Source: Acidovorax sp. A79 (GTDB lineage: Bacteria; Pseudomonadota; Gammaproteobacteria; Burkholderiales; Burkholderiaceae_C). Taken from it: DNA of 64,000 nt. The notes under the pieces were generated by a model. That model worked only from the letters and a program-made list of their open reading frames with translations, was not told the origin of the DNA and did no database searches. The stretch spans positions 558,001 to 622,000 of the forward strand of contig NZ_AP028672.1 of assembly GCF_041154505.1 (NCBI RefSeq), read 5' to 3'. The position numbers were made by a program, and so were the translations under genes. Below are positions 56,741-64,000 of the stretch, in pieces; position 1 is the stretch's first letter; the number at the start of each line of letters is the position of its first letter.

Positions 56741-57385
56741 ATGCAACTGCTTCACATCGATTCCGCCATCACCGGCGAACAATCCGTCTCCCGCGAACTC
56801 ACCGCCCGCATCGTGGGCGCATGGCAGGCCAGCCACCCCGGCACCAGCGTGCAGTACCTCGACCTCGCCGCCCAGGCTCCTTCGCACCTGTCATCCGACT
56901 CCCTGGGCTTTCGCACCGGCCAGGCCGCGGCGACGGAACTCCAGCGCCAGGAAAACGCCGTGTCCGAAGCGCTGGTGAGCCAGTTCCTGGCCGCCGACGT
57001 GATCGTGGTCGGCGCTCCGCTGTACAACTTCTCGATACCCAGCCAGCTCAAGGCCTGGATCGACCGCATCGCACAGACGGGCCGCACCTTCAAGTACACC
57101 GACAAGGGCCCCGTGGGCCTGGCCGAGGGCAAGACGGTGATCGTGGCGTCCAGCCGCGGCGGCGTGTATTCCACCAGCGAAGGCGGCCAGGCCCTGGAGC
57201 ACCAGGAAAGCTACCTGAAGGTCGTGTTCGGTTTCTTCGGCATCACCGACGTGCGCTTCGTGCGCGCCGAAGGCGTGGGCATGGGCCCGGACGCCAAGGC
57301 AGCGGCCCTGGCCAATGCCGACCGTGACCTGCAGGCCCACACCACCGTCGCGGCCAACCAGGCCCGGGTGGCACAGGCAGCCTGA
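56741..57385 (+). CDS. azoR: FMN-dependent NADH-azoreductase AzoR
   Basis: Reduces azo dyes and quinones with NADH and FMN. The 214-residue flavodoxin-like protein has [18 protein letters not shown] (phosphate loop), [19 protein letters not shown] and ASSRGGVYS. The ATG at 56741 has AAGGAG six bases upstream, which decides the start. Regulated probably by the divergent LysR protein. Confidence 0.93.
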   Translation: MQLLHIDSAITGEQSVSRELTARIVGAWQASHPGTSVQYLDLAAQAPSHLSSDSLGFRTGQAAATELQRQENAVSEALVSQFLAADVIVVGAPLYNFSIPSQLKAWIDRIAQTGRTFKYTDKGPVGLAEGKTVIVASSRGGVYSTSEGGQALEHQESYLKVVFGFFGITDVRFVRAEGVGMGPDAKAAALANADRDLQAHTTVAANQARVAQAA

Positions 57386-57553
57386 GCGGCATCCGCAGCC
57401 GGGCTGGACCGCCGCCAGCCGGCTGCACCGCAACTGCTGCCGCCGGCGGCCCCCCGCATCAGGGCAGCCGTGATCGCAGACCCTCTGAGCTTCTTCGAGC
57501 GGCATCTGCGCCCCTGCGCGCGCTGACGCCAAAGGTGCAGATGGCGCGGCCGC

Positions 57554-58105
57554 TCAGGCCGCGTGCGCCTTCACCCAGGCCACGTATTTGTCCACCCAGC
57601 CTTGCAGAAACTTCCTGCTGCCTTCGCCCACGTTGCCATCGGCATCGAAAAGACCGTCCTTGGCATGGATGAATGCTTCGGGCTGGCCCAGGGTGGGCAT
57701 GTCAAGGTAGGCCAGCACGTTGCGCAGGTGCTGCTGCGACAGGGCCGTGCCGATGGCCCCCACCGACGCGCCGATCACGCCCGCGGGCTTGCCCGCCCAT
57801 GCACTTTGGCCATAGGGCCGCGACGCATGGTCGATGGCGTTCTTGAGCACGCCGGGGATGGACCGGTTGTACTCCGCCGTCACGAAAAGCACGCCCTGCG
57901 CGGCCTGGATCTCGCGCTTGAGGCGCAACACTGGCGCGGCCTGCTGGCCATCGTCGTCCTGGTTGTACAAAGGCAGGTCGTCAATGCGCAACTGCGTGAA
58001 CTGGAAATCCGCCGGTGCCAGCCGCGCGATGGCGGTGGCCAGCTGGCGATTGAAGGAATCCTTGCGGAGGCTGCCGACGATGACGGCGATCTGGACATTG
58101 CTCAT
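57554..58105 (-). CDS. NADPH-dependent FMN reductase
   Basis: A 183-residue flavodoxin-like reductase: IAVIVGSLRKDSFNRQLA, PLYNQDD, FVTAEYNRSIPGVLKNAIDH and the GAIGTALSQQHLR loop fit the NADPH-dependent FMN reductase family, which includes chromate and quinone reductases. The ATG at 58105 has AAGGAG upstream. It ends 168 bases from azoR. Confidence 0.88.
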   Translation of the reverse strand: MSNVQIAVIVGSLRKDSFNRQLATAIARLAPADFQFTQLRIDDLPLYNQDDDGQQAAPVLRLKREIQAAQGVLFVTAEYNRSIPGVLKNAIDHASRPYGQSAWAGKPAGVIGASVGAIGTALSQQHLRNVLAYLDMPTLGQPEAFIHAKDGLFDADGNVGEGSRKFLQGWVDKYVAWVKAHAA

Positions 58106-58301
58106 GAAAACTCCTTGTGAATGGACGACAACGGAGAAAAAAAACACCGCATGGCATCGATCGGAACGTACCGGGCCATGCTGTACACAGCGCTTGCCAT
58201 GATAGCCACAGCCCCGTGAAAACGCAGGACGGCGGGCCCGGCGCAATTGCTGCATTTTGTATAGCGTATTGCGCCGCCATGAAGGCCCGCCCGGTCGGCC
58301 G

Positions 58302-60359
58302 CTAGCCCGCGCGCCGCTGCCCGGCCAGGCGCTGCACCACGGCCACCAGGCGGTCGATCTCGTCGAAGGTGTTGTAGAACGCCAGCGAAGGCCGCACCGT
58401 GGTCTCCACGCCGAAGCGGCGCAGGATGGGCTGGGCACAGTGGTGGCCGGTGCGCACGGCGATGCCCTCCTCGTTGAGCGCCTTGCCCACCTCTTCCGTG
58501 GTGTAGCCCGCGAGCACGAAGGACATCACGCTGGCCTTGTCGTCGGCCGTGCCGATGAGCCGCACGCCGCGGATCGCACCCAGGTGGCGCATGCCGTAGA
58601 CCAGCAGTTCGTGCTCGTAGCGCGCGATGTTCTCGATGCCCACCCGGTTCACGTAGTCGATGGCGGCGCCCAGGCCCACGGCGTCGGCGATGTTGCCGGT
58701 GCCGGCCTCGAACTTGTTCGGGATGGGCTGGAACACCGTCTTCTCGAAGGTCACGTCGGCAATCATGTTGCCGCCGCCTTGCCAGGGCGGCATGTCTTCG
58801 AGCACCGCACGCTTGCCCCAGACCACGCCGATGCCAGTGGGTCCGAAGACCTTGTGGCCCGAGAACACGAAGAAGTCGGCCCCCAGGTCCTGCACGTCCA
58901 CCCGCCTGTGCGAGACCGACTGCGCGCCGTCGACCAGGGTCGTGGCGCCCGCCCGCCTGGCCAGGGCCACGATCTCCTTGACCGGCACCACGGTGCCCAG
59001 GGCATTGGAGACCTGGGTGACGGCGACGATCCTGGTGCGGTCGTTGAGCAGCTTCTGGTATTCGTCGAGCAGCACCTGGCCCGAGTCGTCCACCGGGATC
59101 ACGCGCAGGCGCGCTCCCTTGGCGGCGGCCAGCTGCTGCCAGGGCACGATGTTGGCATGGTGCTCAAGGTGGCTGACGATGATCTCGTCGCCCTCGCCCA
59201 CATGCTGCGCGCCCCAGCTCTTGGCCACCAGGTTGATGGCCTCGGTGGTGCCGCGCACGAAGATCACCTCGTTCACGTCGGGCGCATTGATGAAGCGCTG
59301 CACGCGCTGGCGTGCGCCCTCGTAGGCGTCCGTGGCACGGGCGGCCAGTTCATGCGCCGCACGGTGGATGTTGGAGTTCTCGTGCGCGTAGAAGTGGCTG
59401 ATGCGGTCGATGACCGACTGCGGCTTGTGCGTGGTGGCCGCATTGTCGAACCAGACGAGCTGGCGGCCATTCACGCGCTCCTGCAGCACCGGGAAGTCGC
59501 GGCGCACCGCATGCACGTCGAACGCGGGGTGGGCGCTGCGGTCGGCCTGCGGGACGCTGCCGGCAGCCGGGGCACGGCCGGGCGTGGTGTAGCCGCCGGG
59601 CAGCACCACGGCGTCGGCGAAGTAGAAACGCGGCTCGGTCGATGGCACCGTGCTGGGCACGCCGGTGCCGGCCGTGGGCGAGCCCACGCGCGGCACTTCG
59701 GGTGCGGCAAAAGGCAGGCGCGCCAGGGCATCGAGCCCGCCGGGAACGGCGCCATGCCCGTCGGGCGGTGCCACCTGCGGTGCGCGGTCGGCCGCCAGCG
59801 GGTGGCCATGGCGCTCACCGAGAAAGTAGTACGGCGATGCTGTCGATGGGACGGGTGGTGCGGAAGGCTGCGCCGCCTCGGGCACCCCCAGCACGCCGCT
59901 GCCAAAGCGCGGCTCGTAGGCCGGCAAGGTGCTGATCACCGAGTCGGGTACGCCGTTGCCAGCCACCGCATGAGGCAGCAGGGCCGGCGCACGGTGCGCC
60001 AGCGAGGCCAGCGGCGTGGGCGAGGCCGGCACCAGGTTGGCACCCGGCACCAGCCCTTGCGGGATGGGGGTGCCGGGCACGCCGGGGCCAAAGCCCGCCG
60101 GGCTGACCAGCGGCGAGCCGGCCGGTGCGATGTTGACGGGCGCCTGCACGCCAGGCGGCCAGGGCGTGCCCTGCCCCGCACCAGGCAGCGAGCCCGGTGG
60201 CGTGGAGGGCCGGCCTGCGGCCGGCCCGGCAAAGCGCGGCTCTTCGCCAGGCCGGGCCGCGAACAGGGCCGTCGCCAGCCCGGCCAGCAGCGCCGGGTCG
60301 ATCGGCGGCTGCAGCGTGGCGGGCACGCTGGCAGGAAGGGAGGATGGAGTGGTCACCAC
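58302..60359 (-). CDS. Cysteine desulfurase, encapsulin cargo, with long disordered N-terminus
   Basis: A 685-residue protein. The C-terminal 405 residues are a SufS/CsdA-type PLP enzyme that takes sulfur from cysteine: lysine K503 in FSGHKVFGPTG, and catalytic C641 in RTGHHCAQP. The first 280 residues are Pro/Ala/Gly-rich and probably disordered. EPRF occurs three times (40-43, 149-152, 242-245), along with LLAGLATALFAA and PYYFLGE. Such extensions in family 2A systems target the enzyme into the shell. The start is a GTG at 60359, nine bases after the encapsulin gene, with a weak ribosome-binding site. Confidence 0.93.
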   Translation of the reverse strand: MVTTPSSLPASVPATLQPPIDPALLAGLATALFAARPGEEPRFAGPAAGRPSTPPGSLPGAGQGTPWPPGVQAPVNIAPAGSPLVSPAGFGPGVPGTPIPQGLVPGANLVPASPTPLASLAHRAPALLPHAVAGNGVPDSVISTLPAYEPRFGSGVLGVPEAAQPSAPPVPSTASPYYFLGERHGHPLAADRAPQVAPPDGHGAVPGGLDALARLPFAAPEVPRVGSPTAGTGVPSTVPSTEPRFYFADAVVLPGGYTTPGRAPAAGSVPQADRSAHPAFDVHAVRRDFPVLQERVNGRQLVWFDNAATTHKPQSVIDRISHFYAHENSNIHRAAHELAARATDAYEGARQRVQRFINAPDVNEVIFVRGTTEAINLVAKSWGAQHVGEGDEIIVSHLEHHANIVPWQQLAAAKGARLRVIPVDDSGQVLLDEYQKLLNDRTRIVAVTQVSNALGTVVPVKEIVALARRAGATTLVDGAQSVSHRRVDVQDLGADFFVFSGHKVFGPTGIGVVWGKRAVLEDMPPWQGGGNMIADVTFEKTVFQPIPNKFEAGTGNIADAVGLGAAIDYVNRVGIENIARYEHELLVYGMRHLGAIRGVRLIGTADDKASVMSFVLAGYTTEEVGKALNEEGIAVRTGHHCAQPILRRFGVETTVRPSLAFYNTFDEIDRLVAVVQRLAGQRRAG

Positions 60360-60368
60360 GCGGCCGCT

Positions 60369-61301
60369 TTACTTGTAGGTGTCGGGGTAGTCGTGGTACT
60401 TGTTGATCTCCACGTCGTCCAGCACGGCCAGCGCATCGGGCGTGAGCACGGCCAGCGAGCAGTACAGCGAGATCAGGTAGGACGCGATGGCATGGTTGTT
60501 GATGCCCATGAAGCGCACCGACAGGCCGGGGCTCTGCTCGCCCGGCAGGCCGGGCTGGAACAGGCCGACCACGCCCTGGCGCTTGTCGCCCACGCGCAGC
60601 AGCAGGATCTTGCTTTTGCCGTCGGCCACGGGCACCTTGTCCGAAGGGATCAGCGGAATGCCGCGCCAGGTGATGAACTGCGAGCCGAACAGGCTCACCG
60701 TGGGCGGCGGCGTGCCACGGCGCGTGGCTTCGCGGCCGAAGGCGGCGATCGCCAGCGGGTGGGCCAGGAAGAAGGCGGGCTCCTTCCAGACCTTGGTGAG
60801 CAGCTCGTCCAGGTCGTCCGGCGTGGGCGCGCCGGTGAGCGGAAACACGCGCTGCTCTTCCGTCACCTGGGCCAGCAGGCCGTAGTCGGGGTTGTTGATG
60901 AGCTCGCTCTCCTGGTTTTCCTTGATCGTCTCGATCGTCAGGCGCAGCTGTTCCTTGATCTGGTCGTGCGGGCTGCTGTACAGGTCGGAGATGCGGGTGT
61001 GCACGTCGAGCACGGTGCTCACGGCATTCAGGAAGAACTCGCGCGGGTTCTCTTCGTAGTCCACGAAGGTGCGCGGCAACTGGTTCTCTTCCTCGCGGGC
61101 GGTGCAGGTGACCTTGATCAGCTCGGGGTTCTTGACCTGGTTGAGGCGGTAGATGCCTGCCTCCACCGGCACCCACTGCAGCAGGTGCGTGAGCCAGCGC
61201 GGCGAGATGGTCGAGAGTTGTGCGGTGGTCTTGGTCGCGTTGGCAAGTTGCCGCGCTGCGTTGTCGCCCAGGGCGGTCGTGCCGCCCACTGTTGCCGTCA
61301 T
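60369..61301 (-). CDS. srpI: Family 2A encapsulin shell protein (SrpI-like)
   Basis: The 310-residue protein has the HK97-like encapsulin family 2 features. It opens with a family 2 N-terminal arm (ALGDNAARQLANATKTTAQL), then ISPRWLTHLLQWVPVEAGIY, YEENPREFFLNAVSTVLDVH, PTVSLFGSQFITWRGIPLIP and VRFMGINNHAIASYLISLYC. No cyclic-nucleotide-binding insert is present, which makes it family 2A, not 2B. It should self-assemble into a closed shell. GGAG lies seven bases before the ATG. The gene order and desulfurase cargo fit sulfur metabolism. The match to SrpI is from memory and not a search. Confidence 0.93.
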   Translation of the reverse strand: MTATVGGTTALGDNAARQLANATKTTAQLSTISPRWLTHLLQWVPVEAGIYRLNQVKNPELIKVTCTAREEENQLPRTFVDYEENPREFFLNAVSTVLDVHTRISDLYSSPHDQIKEQLRLTIETIKENQESELINNPDYGLLAQVTEEQRVFPLTGAPTPDDLDELLTKVWKEPAFFLAHPLAIAAFGREATRRGTPPPTVSLFGSQFITWRGIPLIPSDKVPVADGKSKILLLRVGDKRQGVVGLFQPGLPGEQSPGLSVRFMGINNHAIASYLISLYCSLAVLTPDALAVLDDVEINKYHDYPDTYK

Positions 61302-61379
61302 GTGAGGCTCCGTATCAGAAAGGTTGGTAAACGAACAGGTTTCGATTCCCAGCCAGTGTCGGATTCCCCCGCTATCGCT

Positions 61380-61652
61380 TCAACATGCTATAGCCGCCAA
61401 TCGCGTGCCTTTCAGCACATGGGCGCTGTTCAATTCGTCGCAATGTCCGAGCAGCGTGGCACTGCTCACGCCCAGGGCCTGCGAGAGCTTGTCAATGGTG
61501 ACCAGCGAGGCAATGGCGCGGCCCCGCTCGATCTCGCCCACATAGGAGCGGTTCAGGTCGGCATGCTCGGCCAGTTGCTCCTGCGACCAGCCGCGCGCCT
61601 CGCGCAGGCGCCGCACGGCCGTGCCGAAACTGCGTACCAGCACCTCACTCAT
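61380..61652 (-). CDS. XRE family DNA-binding protein, 90 aa
   Basis: A short protein that is nearly all helix-turn-helix: FGTAVRRLREARGWSQEQLA, HADLNRSYVGEIERGRAIAS, and LSQALGVSSATLLGH. It overlaps the serine acetyltransferase stop by four bases (ATGA) and lies 78 bases before the encapsulin gene. It may repress or tune the shell and cargo genes. A C-terminal tail of about 15 residues has no known motif. Confidence 0.88.
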   Translation of the reverse strand: MSEVLVRSFGTAVRRLREARGWSQEQLAEHADLNRSYVGEIERGRAIASLVTIDKLSQALGVSSATLLGHCDELNSAHVLKGTRLAAIAC

Positions 61653-62584
61653 GCCACGCCCACCCTGGGTTCGTCGCCGTCGTGGTGCCCGTTGTGGCGC
61701 GACAGGGCCTGGGTCACGTTGCCGCCCGCGGGCACGTCGTGCGTGATCCACACATTGCCGCCAATGGTGGCGCCGCGCCCCAGCGTCACCCGGCCCAGCA
61801 CGGTGGCGCCGGCGTAGATGACCACGTCGTCCTCCACCACCGGGTGGCGTGGCTGGCCCTTCTGCAAGTGCCCATCCTCGTCCGTGGGAAAGCGCTTGGC
61901 GCCCAGCGTGACGGCCTGGTAGACACGCACGCGCTCGCCGATCACCGCGGTCTCGCCGATCACGACGCCCGTGCCGTGGTCGATGAAAAAGCCCGCGCCG
62001 ATCTGCGCGCCGGGGTGGATGTCGATGCCGGTCTGCGCATGGGCCTGCTCGGCCACGATGCGCGCCAGCAGCGGCAGCTCCAGCTGGTACAGCGTGTGCG
62101 CCAGGCGGTGGTGGATCATGGCCAGGATGCCGGGGTAGCACAGCAGCACCTCGTCCACGCTGCGCGCGGCCGGATCGCCGTGGTAGGCGGCCAGCACGTC
62201 GCTGTCGAGCAGGCTGCGGATCTCGGGCAGCGAGGTGGCGAAGCTGCGGGCCGTCTGCACGGCGCGCTTTTCGATGTTCTGCTCTTCCACCGGCTGGTGG
62301 CGCAGCACATAACGCAACTCCAGCCGGATCTGCGCCAGCAGCGCATGCAAGGCGGCGTCCAGCGTGTGGCCGACGTAGAAGTCCTCGCTCTCCTGGCGCA
62401 GGTCGGGTGGGCCCAGGCGCATGGGAAACAGCACGCCCTTGAGCTTGTCGACGATATCGGCCAGCGCGTCGCGCGATGGGAACTCGCGCCCGCCCGGCTC
62501 CTGGGAGCGCTTTTGCAGGCTGCGCCAGTCGCGGCGCACGGCGTGCAGGGACTGCACGATGGGTTCGATGTTGAAGACGGCCAT
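61649..62584 (-). CDS. cysE: Serine O-acetyltransferase (EpsC/CysE type)
   Basis: Makes O-acetylserine, the acceptor for sulfide in cysteine synthesis. The 311-residue protein has an N-terminal helical domain and a left-handed beta-helix of hexapeptide repeats: IDIHPGAQIGAGFFIDHGTG, VVIGETAVIGERVRVYQAVT. The catalytic histidine lies in DIHPG or DHGTG. It is the EpsC form found with family 2A encapsulins. The C-terminus is NVTQALSRHNGHHDGDEP. Confidence 0.9.
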   Translation of the reverse strand: MAVFNIEPIVQSLHAVRRDWRSLQKRSQEPGGREFPSRDALADIVDKLKGVLFPMRLGPPDLRQESEDFYVGHTLDAALHALLAQIRLELRYVLRHQPVEEQNIEKRAVQTARSFATSLPEIRSLLDSDVLAAYHGDPAARSVDEVLLCYPGILAMIHHRLAHTLYQLELPLLARIVAEQAHAQTGIDIHPGAQIGAGFFIDHGTGVVIGETAVIGERVRVYQAVTLGAKRFPTDEDGHLQKGQPRHPVVEDDVVIYAGATVLGRVTLGRGATIGGNVWITHDVPAGGNVTQALSRHNGHHDGDEPRVGVA

Positions 62585-62634
62585 GGGGAAAGGGAAGCTG
62601 TGGTTCAGTCGTGGAGGCGGGCCGTGCCCCGGGG

Positions 62635-63126
62635 CTAGTCCTGGATCCAGGGAAGGTTGTGAAAGCGCCAGCCATCGGCATGGCCGCGCTGCTTGTGGCC
62701 ATCGATCTCGCCCTCGAAGCCTTCGAGCACGTTGAAGACGCGGGTGAAGCCGGCCTTGGCCGCCGCCTCGGCCGCCAGGGCCGAGCGCTTGCCGCTGCGG
62801 CACAGCAGCAGCGCCGTGGCCTCCTTGCCGCCGTGGCTGGCCAGGCGGGCCTCCAGCTCGCGCACGAAGCGCGGGTTGCGCTGCAGGGCGGTGCCCGTGG
62901 CCCAGGGCACGTGCAGGCTGTCCGGCACCTGGCCGACGAACTTCAGCTCTTCGGCCGAGCGCACGTCCACCAGCACGGCATCGCCGGCCAGGACGAGTTT
63001 CCACGCCACGGTGGGCGCAACGCCGCCCGCATAGGGCAGGCCGGACGCCAGTGCGACCGAGCGGGCAGATTCCAATTCGTGTGCGAGCACAGCGTCCTGG
63101 GTGTCCTGGATGGCGGATGAAAGCAT
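62635..63126 (-). CDS. Rhodanese-like sulfurtransferase
   Basis: A 163-residue single-domain rhodanese. Active cysteine C109 is in LLCRSGKRS; structural motifs VLVDVRSAEELKFVGQVPDS and HVPWATG lie before it. It can carry sulfane sulfur as a persulfide, either for the desulfurase product or to detoxify. It is the first gene of the encapsulin operon, 50 bases before the acetyltransferase. Site C of the shared upstream motif lies in front of it. Confidence 0.92.
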   Translation of the reverse strand: MLSSAIQDTQDAVLAHELESARSVALASGLPYAGGVAPTVAWKLVLAGDAVLVDVRSAEELKFVGQVPDSLHVPWATGTALQRNPRFVRELEARLASHGGKEATALLLCRSGKRSALAAEAAAKAGFTRVFNVLEGFEGEIDGHKQRGHADGWRFHNLPWIQD

Positions 63127-63209
63127 GGCAGGGGTCCTTGAGGCTAGGGTTTCGCAGCCCTCATGGGCGGGGCTGCCGTGAACAATGTGTTCACTCTAGA
63201 ACCCTTCTC

Positions 63210-63231
63210 ATAAAACCCAAAAGAATAAAAT
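63210..63231 (-). promoter_or_regulatory. Shared sulfur-gene upstream motif, site C (encapsulin operon)
   Basis: ATAAAACCCAAAAGAATAAA then AT, 84 bases upstream of the rhodanese start. It aligns with sites A and B. A weaker repeat TATAAAACCAAAAC follows at about 63240. The 63127-63267 gap has no gene. Confidence 0.55.
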
Positions 63232-63267
63232 TTGGTTTCTATAAAACCAAAACATCCTTGAGTTTGT

Positions 63268-64000
63268 TCAGGCAAACCCTGTGGCTGCCAACCCGTGCAG
63301 GGCATGGCCAAAGGGCCGCAGATCCAGGCGCTCCAGCAGGTCCAGCACCTGCTGCGCCAGGGCCTCTCCCACGGCGGCCGAGTGCTTGAAGCCATGGCCC
63401 GAGCAGGCGGAGGCCACGTGCACGCCTGGCCAGCCGGGCAGCCGGTCGACGACGAAGCCGTGGTCGGGAGTCACGGTGTACAGGCAGGCGCGGGCGTCGG
63501 TGCAGCGGGCGGCCGGGGCATCAAAGCGCGGCAGCACGTGGCGCTGCAGCATGCTGTGCTTCTCGGCATCGGCCACGGTGCGGTCCACGGTGTCCGGGGT
63601 GGTGGTCTCCAGGTACTGCGCGGTGGCCACCTTGAAGGCCGGCGCGCCCGCATCCGCGATCGGGAACCCATAGATCGAGTCGTCCGGTCCGTCGCGAAAG
63701 GTCCAGATGAAGACCGGAAACACCCCGGGCTCGAACGAGGGCCTGGCGGCCCCCACGTCGAACCAGAACATCACCTGGCGGTACACCGCCAGCCGGGGTG
63801 CCCAGGCATGCCGCAGCTCCTCGCCCAGCAGGCCCGGGAGCCAGGGGCCCGCAGCCAGCACCACCTGCCCGGCGCTGTGGCGGCCCTGCGTGGTGTCCAC
63901 CCGCAGGTGCCCGCCTTCGCGCGCGAGGCCGGTCACGCGCACCCCTGTCTGCACCGTGGCGCCATGCACCTGGGCCTGTTGCAACTGGGCGCTGATGGCG
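63268..64000 (-). CDS. Flavin-dependent amine oxidase (sarcosine/N-methyltryptophan oxidase type), partial
   Basis: The C-terminal 240 or so residues of a FAD-dependent DAO-family oxidase; the 5' end is beyond the right edge. Visible features are VVLAAGPWLPGLLG, VYRQVMFWFDV and CLYTVTPDHGFVVDRLPGWP; CSGHGFKHSAAVGEALAQ is the FAD-binding SGHGFK motif. The SGHGFK and CLYT(V/N)TPD motifs point to monomeric sarcosine oxidase or SolA. It lies upstream of the encapsulin operon on the same strand with 141 bases between and need not be part of it. Confidence 0.85.
   Translation of the reverse strand, partial: AISAQLQQAQVHGATVQTGVRVTGLAREGGHLRVDTTQGRHSAGQVVLAAGPWLPGLLGEELRHAWAPRLAVYRQVMFWFDVGAARPSFEPGVFPVFIWTFRDGPDDSIYGFPIADAGAPAFKVATAQYLETTTPDTVDRTVADAEKHSMLQRHVLPRFDAPAARCTDARACLYTVTPDHGFVVDRLPGWPGVHVASACSGHGFKHSAAVGEALAQQVLDLLERLDLRPFGHALHGLAATGFA

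Noticed and set aside
58302..60359. Treating the desulfurase front as a sequencing frameshift or fusion error
   Set aside because: The frame is continuous, low complexity with spaced motifs, and family 2A cargo enzymes are known to have such extensions.

Overview
The window is high-GC chromosomal DNA from a betaproteobacterium. An Acidovorax-like member of the Comamonadaceae is the best fit. The grounds are gene content (two-branch hut pathway, divergent AmpR/class A beta-lactamase pair, Cys sulfate importer, 1360-residue HrpA) and a dispersed AT-rich intergenic repeat with an AGCGCTT-N-AAGCGCT core that I associate with this family. The genus is an inference. No rRNA, tRNA, CRISPR array, insertion sequence or prophage was seen.

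Layout. 1-669: the end of psd and a small hypothetical gene. 864-16007: one long minus-strand histidine-utilisation region. Reading in the direction of transcription it holds a NitT/TauT-type ABC importer, hutC, hutH, hutU, an IclR regulator, a polar amino acid ABC importer, a PhyH-type dioxygenase, hutD, hutI, hutF and hutG. HutC-type palindromes lie in front of hutH and in front of the NitT/TauT importer, so that importer probably belongs to the regulon. 16368-19268: a two-component system with a Spy/CpxP-like lipoprotein. 19465-21494: short hypothetical genes and a possible tiny membrane-peptide transcript. 21494-29972: an acyl-CoA ligase, a small membrane protein, hrpA and an exported serine hydrolase. 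30180-32642: a 9-codon leader peptide, an attenuator-like leader, an 83-residue basic protein and an AAA+ ATPase fused to an M41 zinc peptidase. 32728-35949: argA, then a class A beta-lactamase divergent from ampR. 36019-40781: MFS, MBL-fold, SDR and SnoaL-like genes with a divergent Crp-family regulator. 40957-44967: a GAF/HD-GYP protein, TrhO rhodanese, a GST-like protein and DsbB.

45110-51540: the sulfate importer (sbp-cysT-cysW-cysA), a 1-Cys peroxiredoxin with an RBBP9-like hydrolase, and an ATPase. 51757-58105: an exported protein, an ECF sigma factor with a membrane ankyrin-repeat partner, an HDOD protein, and a LysR/AzoR pair plus a second FMN reductase.

The most interesting system is at 58302-63126, on the minus strand. 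Its order is rhodanese, serine O-acetyltransferase, XRE regulator, family 2A (SrpI-like) encapsulin, and a cysteine desulfurase with a roughly 280-residue disordered N-terminal extension. This is a sulfur-handling protein nanocompartment: the desulfurase is the expected cargo, the acetyltransferase feeds cysteine synthesis, and the rhodanese handles sulfane sulfur. Family 2A encapsulins with desulfurase cargo are already described. What may be new is the embedded XRE gene and a closely similar ~22-bp sequence in front of the rhodanese, sbp and peroxiredoxin genes, which suggests one sulfur-responsive regulon covering import, peroxide defence and the compartment. The window ends inside a flavin amine oxidase gene.
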